DNA of 8,654 nucleotides. Origin: GCA-003244245 sp050699655 (GTDB lineage: Bacteria > Actinomycetota > Actinomycetes > Mycobacteriales > Pseudonocardiaceae). Positions 1 to 5,588 of this stretch are shown here, in pieces. The notes below the pieces were generated by a model. That model worked only from the letters and a program-made list of their open reading frames with translations, ran no database searches and was not told the DNA's origin. The position numbers and the translations under genes are program-made. Location: assembly GCA_050699655.1 (NCBI GenBank), contig JBOHFJ010000216.1, positions 1 through 8,654 on the forward strand. The letters are read 5' to 3'. Position 1 is the stretch's first letter, and every line of letters begins with the position of its first letter.

Positions 1-631
1 GTTTGGGGGTAGGGGGCGCTGGGCGTAGTGGGGGGGCTGGTTGTGGGTCGATCAGGGAGGTGGCGTGGTCGTCGAGCGCGGTGACGGTGCCGCCGTGCGC
101 GCCCGGGTGAAACGTCCACTGTGCCTGGTTGTCCGACCGGCCAACCCGCCAGTGCAGCGCGACGACCCACTGGCCGTCCTGCCCGCGCCGCGAGTCCCAG
201 GACGCTGAGCCGAAGTCGTGACCCCGCTGGCGGAAAGTCTCGGTGACGACCTCCTCGAGGGTGCGCACATCGGGACCGTCGGCGCGCACCGGGTGGGCCA
301 GCTGGGCCAGCTGGGCGATGCGGGATCGCTCCAGGAGAACCGGGTAGGCGAACCGCTCGATCCGCTCGCTGGGCTCGCCAGCGGCGGTGGCCACCTGCTC
401 GACGGAGGCTCCGGCCCGGATTCGAGCTTGGATCTCCCGGGGTCGCAGCTGGCTCTCCGGGTCGATCTCGATCTGGTCGAGGCGTGGGAGATCACCTCGT
501 AGCGCCGCCTGCAGGGTGTCCTCCACCGGCAGGGTGAACCGCTCCCGCCGCTCACCGGGCCGCTGCGGGACGGTCTCCAGGATGATCGTGCGGCCGTCGG
601 TCCCCAGACCGGCCACTCGCAGCGCGCGCAT
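1..631 (-). CDS. sepH: SepH-type cell division regulator (DUF3071), N-terminal 210 residues, runs off left edge
   Basis: SepH is a cytoplasmic actinobacterial protein that binds FtsZ and promotes assembly of the division ring. The visible protein starts MRALRVAGLGTDGRTIILET and continues through the DUF3071 domain. That domain includes the helix-turn-helix-like stretch LRPREIQARIRAGASVEQVA (about residues 63-82), then a conserved region rich in DGPDVRTLEEVVTETF and WQVGRSDNQAQWTF. Near residue 190 it enters a Pro-rich linker (QPAPPLRPAPPTPK), and the C-terminal FtsZ-binding part lies outside the window. Family members are about 300-350 residues long. The ATG at 631 is preceded by GGGGAGG about 8 nt upstream, which fixes the start. 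The gene lies 82 nt downstream of serC on the same strand, the order known from mycobacteria, and this supports the assignment. The overlapping minus-strand ORF reading MRLGGRRRAS is a shadow frame. The identification rests on recognising the family and on synteny. Confidence 0.93.
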   Translation of the reverse strand, partial: MRALRVAGLGTDGRTIILETVPQRPGERRERFTLPVEDTLQAALRGDLPRLDQIEIDPESQLRPREIQARIRAGASVEQVATAAGEPSERIERFAYPVLLERSRIAQLAQLAHPVRADGPDVRTLEEVVTETFRQRGHDFGSASWDSRRGQDGQWVVALHWRVGRSDNQAQWTFHPGAHGGTVTALDDHATSLIDPQPAPPLRPAPPTPK

Positions 632-713
632 CCACGAACCTCCCCATCAGTGCCCGCCACCGTATGGTGGTGGCCGGCAATCTCGGGGGAGGCGCGCCGC
701 CGTCCGCCAAGCC

Positions 714-1856
714 TCACTCCGGCGCTGGACGATCTAGCCGTTCGAGGACCCAGTCGATGCAGGCGGTGAGCGCGGAGACGTCGTCCGGATCGACGGCCGG
801 GAACATCCCGATCCGCAGCTGATTGCGGCCGAGCTTGCGGTAGGGCTCGACGTCCACGATTCCGTTGGCCCGCAACACGGCGGCGAGCGCGGCGGCGTCA
901 ACGCTGTCGGCGAAATCCACGGTGCCGACCACCAGTGAGCGCTTGGCGGGGTCGGTGACGAAGGGTGTGGCGTACGGCGAGGACTGCGCCCAGGAGTACA
1001 GCCGCGAGGAGGAATCGGTGGTGCGGGCCACACACCAGTCCAGCCCGCCACCGGCCAGCATCCACTCGATCTGGTCGACCAGCAGCAGCAGTGTCGCGAC
1101 CGCCGGGGTGTTGTAGGTTTGATCTTTGCGGCTGCTGTCCAGCGCGATGCTCAGCGACAGGAACTCCGGCACCCACCGCGGCGAGGCGCTGATCTCCGCG
1201 ACCCGCTCCAGCGCGGCCGGGCTGAGCAGCGCGATCCACAGCCCGCCGTCGGAGGCGAAGCACTTCTGCGGCGCGAAGTAGTAGACATCCACGTCGGCGG
1301 CCCGCAGCGGCAGGCCACCGGCGCCGCTGGTCGCGTCGATCGCCACCAGCGCGCCGTGCGAGCGCGCCGGCCGGCACACCGGAACCATCACCCCGGTGGA
1401 GGTCTCGTTGTGCGCCCAGCCGATCAGGTCGCAGGAGGGGTCGGCGACCGGTTGTGGCGCGTCCCCCGGCGGGGCGCTGACCAGCACCGGGTCGGCCAGA
1501 AACGGGGCGCGCGCCGTGACGGTGGCGAACTTCGCCGAGAACTCGCCGTAGCTCAGGTGCAGCGAGCGTTCCCGGACCAGACCGAGCGCGGCGGCATCCC
1601 AGAACGCGGTGGTGCCACCGTTGCCGAGCACCACCTCGTAGCCCTCGGGCAGCGCGAACAGCGCGCGCAACCCGGCTCGGATCCACCCGATCAGCGACTT
1701 CACCGGCCGCTGCCGGTGCGAGGTGCCCATTATCGAGGCCCCGGTGGTGGCCAGCGCGGCCAGCTGCTCGGGACGGATCTTCGTGGGCCCGCACCCGAAC
1801 CGCCCGTCGGCGGGTTTCAGTCCGGCGGGGATGCTTAGCTGCGCGGTCCGTGTCAT
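714..1856 (-). CDS. serC: Phosphoserine aminotransferase
   Basis: PLP-dependent aminotransferase (EC 2.6.1.52) of the phosphorylated serine pathway: 3-phosphohydroxypyruvate plus glutamate gives O-phosphoserine. The 380-residue protein matches the usual 370-380 aa of mycobacterial-type SerC. Visible landmarks are FGCGPTKIRPEQL near the N-terminus, LGNGGTTAFWDAA (residues 77-89, phosphate-cup Gly-rich turn), HNETSTGV (149-156), AIDATSGAGG (172-181, Asp that contacts the PLP pyridine nitrogen) and YYFAPQKCFASDGGLW (192-207), in which Lys198 is the Schiff-base lysine. The frame is open up to 1904, but the start MTRTAQLSIPAGLKP at 1856 is preferred because a TAAGG ribosome binding site lies about 10 nt upstream. 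The longer start would overlap purC. The TAA of that site is the purC stop codon, so serC is probably translated by coupling with purC. SepH follows 82 nt downstream. Confidence 0.97.
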   Translation of the reverse strand: MTRTAQLSIPAGLKPADGRFGCGPTKIRPEQLAALATTGASIMGTSHRQRPVKSLIGWIRAGLRALFALPEGYEVVLGNGGTTAFWDAAALGLVRERSLHLSYGEFSAKFATVTARAPFLADPVLVSAPPGDAPQPVADPSCDLIGWAHNETSTGVMVPVCRPARSHGALVAIDATSGAGGLPLRAADVDVYYFAPQKCFASDGGLWIALLSPAALERVAEISASPRWVPEFLSLSIALDSSRKDQTYNTPAVATLLLLVDQIEWMLAGGGLDWCVARTTDSSSRLYSWAQSSPYATPFVTDPAKRSLVVGTVDFADSVDAAALAAVLRANGIVDVEPYRKLGRNQLRIGMFPAVDPDDVSALTACIDWVLERLDRPAPE

Positions 1857-1869
1857 GTCCCAGACCTTA
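1857..1869 (-). promoter_or_regulatory. serC ribosome binding site overlapping the purC stop codon
   Basis: Reading the minus strand, purC ends with TAA and the next two bases make TAAGG, followed about 10 nt later by the serC ATG. The stop codon and the Shine-Dalgarno core share bases, so a ribosome finishing purC sits on the serC initiation site. This supports translational coupling of the two genes. Confidence 0.6.
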
Positions 1870-2739
1870 CGGCGACCCCCTGACATTGTGGGTCCACGTG
1901 GCACCGGTGATGCGCTCGTAGGCCTCGACGTAGCGCCGCCGCGTTTCCGCCACGATTGCCGGGGGGATGACCGGGCCTGGTGGCTCGCGGTCCCACCCTG
2001 TGTCCAGCGCCCAGTCCCGGACGAACTGCTTGTCCAGGGCGTGCTGCCGCTGGCCGGGCCGCCAGCTCTCGACGGGCCAGAACCGCGATGAATCTGACGT
2101 GACCGCTTCGTCCCCGAGCGTCAAGCGACCGGCGGCGTCCCAACCAAACTCGAATTTCGTGTCCGCGATGATGATCCCGCCCTCCAGAGCGCGCTGGGCC
2201 GCCTGGGCGTAGAGCTCGAGCGTCAGGCCGCGGAGCTGGTGCGCGGTGTCCGCTCCGGTTTCGCGCGCGACGTCGTCGAAGGTGATGAACTCATCGTGCC
2301 CAGTGTCGGAGAATTTGGTGGTCGGGGTGAAAATCGGTTCCGGCAACCGGCTGCCGAGGACCAATCCGGGCGGCAATGCCACACCCGAGACAGTGCCGAA
2401 CTTCTGGTACTCCCGCAGCCCCAGGCCGGCGAGATAGCCCCGAGCGATGCACTCCACCGGGATCATCCGCAGCGGTGTGACGCGGATCGCCCTGGTCGTG
2501 AATTCCGGCGGCACATCGGTGTCGGAGATCAGGTGGTTGGGCACCACATCGCCGAGTCGGTCGAACCACCACACCGACAGCCGCGTCAGCAGCGCGCCCT
2601 TGTCCGGAACGGGTGTGGGCAGCGCCACGTCGTACACCGAGACCCGATCCGAGGCGACGAGCAGCAGGTCACCGTCGATCGAATATAGGTCCCGCACCTT
2701 GCCAGCGGATATGCGCTCCACCGCAGCCACCGTACCCAT
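1867..2739 (-). CDS. purC: Phosphoribosylaminoimidazole-succinocarboxamide synthase (SAICAR synthetase)
   Basis: Step of de novo purine synthesis (EC 6.3.2.6): CAIR plus aspartate plus ATP gives SAICAR, in the cytoplasm. The 290-residue protein is full length for the actinobacterial type. Motifs are GKVRDLY (13-19, start of the ATP-binding domain), ASDRVSVYD (29-37), the first family signature IPVECIARGYLAGLG (93-107), PIFTPTTKF (135-143), the second signature IIADTKFEFG (190-199) and DEAVTSDSSRFWP (210-222). The ATG at 2739 has GGAGG only 1 nt upstream. A GTG three codons in (2730) is better spaced from the same site, so the first three residues are uncertain. It is first in a purC-serC unit, with the serC start 10 nt after its stop. 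It is divergent from the truncated methyltransferase at 2841. Confidence 0.98.
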   Translation of the reverse strand: MGTVAAVERISAGKVRDLYSIDGDLLLVASDRVSVYDVALPTPVPDKGALLTRLSVWWFDRLGDVVPNHLISDTDVPPEFTTRAIRVTPLRMIPVECIARGYLAGLGLREYQKFGTVSGVALPPGLVLGSRLPEPIFTPTTKFSDTGHDEFITFDDVARETGADTAHQLRGLTLELYAQAAQRALEGGIIIADTKFEFGWDAAGRLTLGDEAVTSDSSRFWPVESWRPGQRQHALDKQFVRDWALDTGWDREPPGPVIPPAIVAETRRRYVEAYERITGATWTHNVRGSP

Positions 2740-2798
2740 GCCTCCGCGTGGACCGTGCGGCGCTGGGTGTTCGTTGCCCCAGCCCTAGCGGTGCGCTA

Positions 2799-2829
2799 TC
2801 CAGGACACGGAGTTGTCCAGAACACGAAG
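2799..2829 (+). repeat. 17-bp-period direct repeat in the purC/methyltransferase divergent region
   Basis: TCCAGGACACGGAG (2799-2812) is followed after 17 nt by TCCAGAACACGAAG (2816-2829), with 12 of 14 bases identical. The left copy also forms the inverted pair GGACA/TGTCC (2803-2807 and 2814-2818). It sits directly upstream of the methyltransferase start and about 60 nt from the purC start, so an operator role for either gene is possible. No clear -35/-10 pair was found here. Confidence 0.4.
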
Positions 2830-2840
2830 GTATGATGATC

Positions 2841-3257
2841 ATGAATGTCGCGGGGAACGTCAGCAACTTCACCACCGTTGACCGGGCTCCGGACGCGTCC
2901 TGGTTCATCGACTTCATGGATGTCGCTAATGCGCTGCCCGAGTACCGGGGCATGAAGGACGACCTTGCCGCCATGTTGGGAGACCTGGCGGGCAAGACAG
3001 CGCTGGAGGTCGGCTGCGGGACCGGTGACGACGCTCGAGAGGTGGCCGCGCTCGTCGGCTCGACCGGCAAGGTCGTCGCGGTGGACTTGAGCGAGACGAT
3101 GCTCACTGAGGCGCGCCGCCGCGGCGGCGGGTCGCGCCTGCCAGTCGAATTCCACGCCGCCGACCTGAGCGAGCTGGACTTCCCAACCCCGACAACTCTG
3201 ACGGCTTCCCAGCTCCAGTCCCTGCCCGGCATCAAGGTCGGCAGTGCCGCGCTGTAG
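2841..3257 (+). CDS. Truncated class I SAM-dependent methyltransferase (probable remnant)
   Basis: The N-terminal part is a recognisable small-molecule methyltransferase of the kind that begins SNFTTVDR and continues with the SAM-binding fold. Motif I is ALEVGCGTGDDA (54-65), the acidic end of strand 2 is AVDLSE (80-85), and the third motif is HAADLSELDFP (105-115). After residue 115 the sequence changes to TPTTLTASQLQ and stops at residue 138. Relatives run to about 260-280 residues, so the substrate-binding half is missing and normal activity is unlikely. Start choice is uncertain: ATG codons lie at 2832, 2835 and 2841, and GAAGG at 2826-2830 is 10 nt from the third and 4 nt from the second. 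The break point (about 3187-3190) lies just before a remnant of another gene, which points to deletion or recombination. What it modified cannot be told. Confidence 0.8.
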   Translation: MNVAGNVSNFTTVDRAPDASWFIDFMDVANALPEYRGMKDDLAAMLGDLAGKTALEVGCGTGDDAREVAALVGSTGKVVAVDLSETMLTEARRRGGGSRLPVEFHAADLSELDFPTPTTLTASQLQSLPGIKVGSAAL

Positions 3258-3284
3258 GGCGCGACGTTCGTTGGCGGAGGCGCG
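3190..3284. other. Junction segment between two gene remnants
   Basis: About 95 nt separate the last methyltransferase-like codon from the first base of the XRE remnant. On the plus strand they encode the unrelated tail of the truncated methyltransferase. On the minus strand an open frame gives a stretch including LPTLMPGRDWSWEAVRV, which could be the end of a third gene but was not recognised. No inverted repeats typical of an IS end were seen. Confidence 0.4.
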
Positions 3285-3430
3285 TTACGCCGCCACAAGT
3301 CCTCGCGCCCGTTCCAAGAAGTCCCGTACCGCCGGGACTTTGGAGTGTGGCTTCAGCTCGTGGTAAAGGTCGCCGGGCTATACCTTCGGAGAGCATGGTC
3401 ACCGCGTGGTCGTACTGACCGAGTCGTAGG
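3285..3430 (-). pseudogene. Remnant of an XRE regulator gene, paralogous to the 5589-6992 gene
   Basis: Two blocks match the 3' half of the intact regulator. Block 1 (3285-3373, against 5589-5677) encodes DLYHELKPHSKVPAVRDF followed by LERARGLVAA and a TAA stop. It differs from the intact protein by two residues in 28 (Ala to Ser, Val to Leu). Block 2 (3377-3430, against 5845-5898) encodes LRLGQYDHAVTMLSEGIA. The roughly 167 bases lying between them in the intact gene are replaced by 3, a net loss of 164 nt. That is not a multiple of three, so the blocks are out of frame, and a TAG precedes the C-terminal block. Nothing else of the coding region, including the helix-turn-helix, remains. Conservation of protein over nucleotide suggests the copy was functional for some time before decay. 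Confidence 0.87.
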
Positions 3431-3484
3431 GTATGAATACGAGAATGCGCGCGCCCAGAGACCGGCCATCGAACCGCGACGAGA

Positions 3485-3520
3485 ATCCCTAGGGATCAGG
3501 ATCCTGCGCTGTCAGCGCAG
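3485..3520. repeat. Three adjoining palindromes upstream of the XRE remnant
   Basis: ATCCCTAGGGAT (3485-3496, perfect), CAGGATCCTG (3497-3506, perfect) and CTGCGCTGTCAGCGCAG (3504-3520, 8-bp arms around one T) follow each other with no gap. The third is conserved upstream of the intact regulator at 7104-7120 and so is the best operator candidate. The first two have no counterpart there. Confidence 0.6.
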
Positions 3521-3647
3521 CAGCCAGTCAGATTGATTTCCTCCACGTCCCCAGGGTCGGGCTGACCACGAAACTGGCGCGTCCCTCCTTTCCGAGGCCT
3601 GCCCCGCTTCCCCCCAGTCCGGCGTGCCCGGATCTGGTGCCACCCGG
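3504..3647. promoter_or_regulatory. Copy A of a duplicated regulator control region, upstream of the GGT-like gene
   Basis: This stretch aligns with 7104-7251, the region upstream of the intact XRE gene. A 17-bp palindrome opens both copies. A 21-bp block is identical in both (3549-3569 and 7150-7170). AGTCCG occurs 67 and 68 nt after the start of that block (3616 and 7218). The tail GCCAcCCgG/GCCAtCCaG ends both. Spacing is kept to within one base between landmarks, so this is homology and not chance. It once lay upstream of the now-deleted regulator and today precedes the GGT-like gene, which it may still control. Which bases form the promoter cannot be told. Confidence 0.7.
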
Positions 3648-3675
3648 GGCGAAGACGCGTTCAGAGGAAGGGCCG

Positions 3676-3706
3676 TTGAGGTTGCGCCCGCGGGTGTGGT
3701 TAGCGT
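3676..3706 (+). promoter_or_regulatory. Weak candidate promoter for the GGT-like gene
   Basis: TTGAGG (3676-3681) and TAGCGT (3701-3706) are separated by 19 nt and lie about 60 nt upstream of the ATG at 3767. The -10 fits the relaxed actinobacterial TAnnnT, but the spacing is long. This is a pattern match only. Confidence 0.22.
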
Positions 3707-3766
3707 TCAGTCCTGACCGAATCCGCCCCTCACCCGAGGACTCCGCACCGCAAGGACTACCGGGCC

Positions 3767-5548
3767 ATGACCTCGATGAACCCCGCATCCTGGAACCAAG
3801 CCGAGGTGGACGCCTACCTCACGCACGGTATCGACACTCGCGATACCAGCGCGGTCACTGGCACCGGCGAGCACGCCCTCGTGGTGGGCTCCACCGGGCC
3901 GTTCGCCCAGTTGGCCGGCCGGAAGGCCCTCCAGGCCGGCGGCAGCGCGACCGACGCGGTGCTGAGCACCGCCCTCGCCCAAATCGCGCTGGCCGCCGGG
4001 TCCTGGGTCAGCTACGCGGGCGTGTTCACCATGGTCCACTTCCACGCGGCCACCGGACAGACCGAATCACTGTCCGCTGGGTTCGCCACCTTCGCGGCGG
4101 AAACCGAGCCCAGCACCATCCCCACCCGGCCCCAACCCAGCGGCCGCACCGCCTTAGTGCCTGGGTTCATGGCCGGGGTGCACGCCGCCCACCGCCGATT
4201 CGGCGTGCTGCCCTGGTCGGAATTGTTCGCCCCAGCCGTGTACGTGGCCGAACAGGGCTTCCCGGTCGGGTCGGTCCGCGAGCACCAGTTCACGCTGCGC
4301 GCTGATGTCCTGGCCCGCACCCCGGAATCCAGAGAGATCTTCTTCTCCGGCGGGCAGCCGCTGCTGTGCCGCGGCGCCACGTTCCGTCAACCGCGACTGG
4401 CCGAGACGCTGCGGCACGTCGCTTCCCAAGGCGTGGAGTGGATGTATGAGGGCCCGTGGGCCCGGGAGTTCGTCGAGGTCGTTCGCCGCGACGGTGGGCG
4501 GGTTTCCTTGTCGGACCTGGCGAGCTACCGGCCCCGGTGGGCGCCGCCGTTGCGCACCGACTTCCACGGGCACCAGGTACGCACCGTCGGCCTGCCCGAC
4601 CGAGGCGGCGTCGCCCTCATCTACGCGCTCAACCTTCTCGACGAAGCGAACCTCGGCGACCCAACCACCGACCCCGAAGCGTTGTACTGGCTCATCCAGA
4701 TCGCCCGCCAAACCGCCAGAGCGGGAGCCCACCCCGAGCGGGAAGCCGACCGGGACCACGCCCGCGAGGTGTGGCGGCGGATGCGCGAAGCCGGACGGTT
4801 CGTCGGCCCCGGGGCCATCGACCCCGGCATCCATTCCGATTTCGTCCTCGCCGCCGACGCGCACGGCAACGTGGCCGCCGCCTGCCACTCCATCAATACC
4901 TCGCTATGGGGCAACACCGGCCTGTTCGCCGGCGGCATCTCCATTCCCGACGCCGCCTGTTTTCAACAACACGCCCTCACCCAGCTCACCCCAGGCGAGC
5001 ACCTGCCGTTTCCCGCCAATCCGGCCGTGGTACTGCGTGCGGGCGCGCCGGTACTCGCCTCCAGCAGCATCGGCGCCGGCCTGCAGGTCGCTACCCTGCA
5101 AGGGTTGCACGCCACGCTCTGCCTCAGCATGAGTGTGGAACAAGCGGTCAACCGGCCCTTGTTCCACGGACCCGACTACCTCACCGGCGACTCCGTCACC
5201 ACCATCGTGCGGGAGCGCGACACGACCGAAAGCATTCGTGCACGAATCAACGGTCCTGGAGTCGGTGCGTGTTTCCGAGAACTGGCCACGCAAGCACACA
5301 AGGCCGGAGTTCCGGACGAGGAGATTCTGGCCACAGTGCTGCCCGCCATTCCCCAGGTGGTCGAGGATCGGTTCGACCGCGCGTTGTTGGATGCCGTCCA
5401 GACCCTGGGGCAACCACTGTCCATCCGACCCCTGGACGACCGGACCCTCCCGCGCGGGTTCTGGGGCGCCCTCAGCCTCCACGTCGAACCACCACGCCTG
5501 CGCGGCGGCCGTACTCCCTACTCCGGCGGCTTCGTCGAAAGCATCTGA
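3767..5548 (+). CDS. Gamma-glutamyltransferase-family (Ntn-hydrolase fold) protein, divergent active site
   Basis: The 593-residue protein has the full GGT layout. It contains KALQAGGSATDAVLSTALAQ (53-72), ALVPGFMAGVHAAHRRFGVL (129-148), FAPAVYVAEQGFPVG (154-168), the GP...DGG...LSDLASYRPRW segment (229-258) and GGVALIYALNLLD (280-292). The small-subunit start is HSDFVLAADAHGN (356-368). Canonical GGTs cleave themselves before a Thr (Thr391 in E. coli). The aligned residue here is Ser357, which could still serve. Asn411 is kept as Asn377, and Thr409 is Ser375. The Asp that binds the substrate amino group (Asp433) aligns with Cys398, the Ser462-Ser463 pair with Phe415-Pro416, and Gly484 with Ala437. 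The glycine cluster before the FMLV-like strand is replaced by SYAG. The N-terminus has no signal peptide, so it is probably cytoplasmic. AAGGA lies 10 nt before the ATG. Leu130 is a TTA codon (4154-4156). It converges with the XRE gene. Substrate unknown; it could be an altered hydrolase, a transferase or an inactive relative. Confidence 0.88.
   Translation: MTSMNPASWNQAEVDAYLTHGIDTRDTSAVTGTGEHALVVGSTGPFAQLAGRKALQAGGSATDAVLSTALAQIALAAGSWVSYAGVFTMVHFHAATGQTESLSAGFATFAAETEPSTIPTRPQPSGRTALVPGFMAGVHAAHRRFGVLPWSELFAPAVYVAEQGFPVGSVREHQFTLRADVLARTPESREIFFSGGQPLLCRGATFRQPRLAETLRHVASQGVEWMYEGPWAREFVEVVRRDGGRVSLSDLASYRPRWAPPLRTDFHGHQVRTVGLPDRGGVALIYALNLLDEANLGDPTTDPEALYWLIQIARQTARAGAHPEREADRDHAREVWRRMREAGRFVGPGAIDPGIHSDFVLAADAHGNVAAACHSINTSLWGNTGLFAGGISIPDAACFQQHALTQLTPGEHLPFPANPAVVLRAGAPVLASSSIGAGLQVATLQGLHATLCLSMSVEQAVNRPLFHGPDYLTGDSVTTIVRERDTTESIRARINGPGVGACFRELATQAHKAGVPDEEILATVLPAIPQVVEDRFDRALLDAVQTLGQPLSIRPLDDRTLPRGFWGALSLHVEPPRLRGGRTPYSGGFVESI
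4154..4156 (+). other. TTA leucine codon in the GGT-like gene
   Basis: Codon 130 is TTA. In Streptomyces and relatives TTA codons are rare and read by the bldA tRNA, which makes the gene dependent on developmental stage. Whether that holds in this organism is inference. Confidence 0.7.
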
Positions 5549-5588
5549 ACCACCACTGCCCAGAACACACTGACTAACCGGCTGGCTC

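Noticed and set aside
657..670. CCACC-GTAT-GGTGG hairpin between serC and sepH as a terminator
   Set aside because: The stem is only 5 bp with no T-run after it. It may be chance, and sepH follows closely on the same strand.
52..717. Minus-strand ORF of 221 aa
   Set aside because: Arg/Ser/Pro-rich shadow of sepH, which is read in another minus frame with clear family motifs and a ribosome binding site.
898..1838. Long ORFs overlapping serC on both strands (298 aa minus, 239 aa plus)
   Set aside because: High-GC shadow frames with Arg/Gly/Ala-rich low-information sequence; serC motifs explain the region.
2813..2836. TTGTCC...TATGAT as a promoter for the methyltransferase
   Set aside because: The spacer is only 12 nt, and the TATGAT overlaps the start codons themselves.
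4456..5577. Plus-strand 373-aa ORF inside the GGT-like gene
   Set aside because: Arg/Pro-rich alternate frame of the GGT-like gene with no domain.
5549..5588. Bidirectional terminator between the GGT-like gene and the XRE gene
   Set aside because: Only a short imperfect CCGGCTGG match was found; no stable stem with a T tract.
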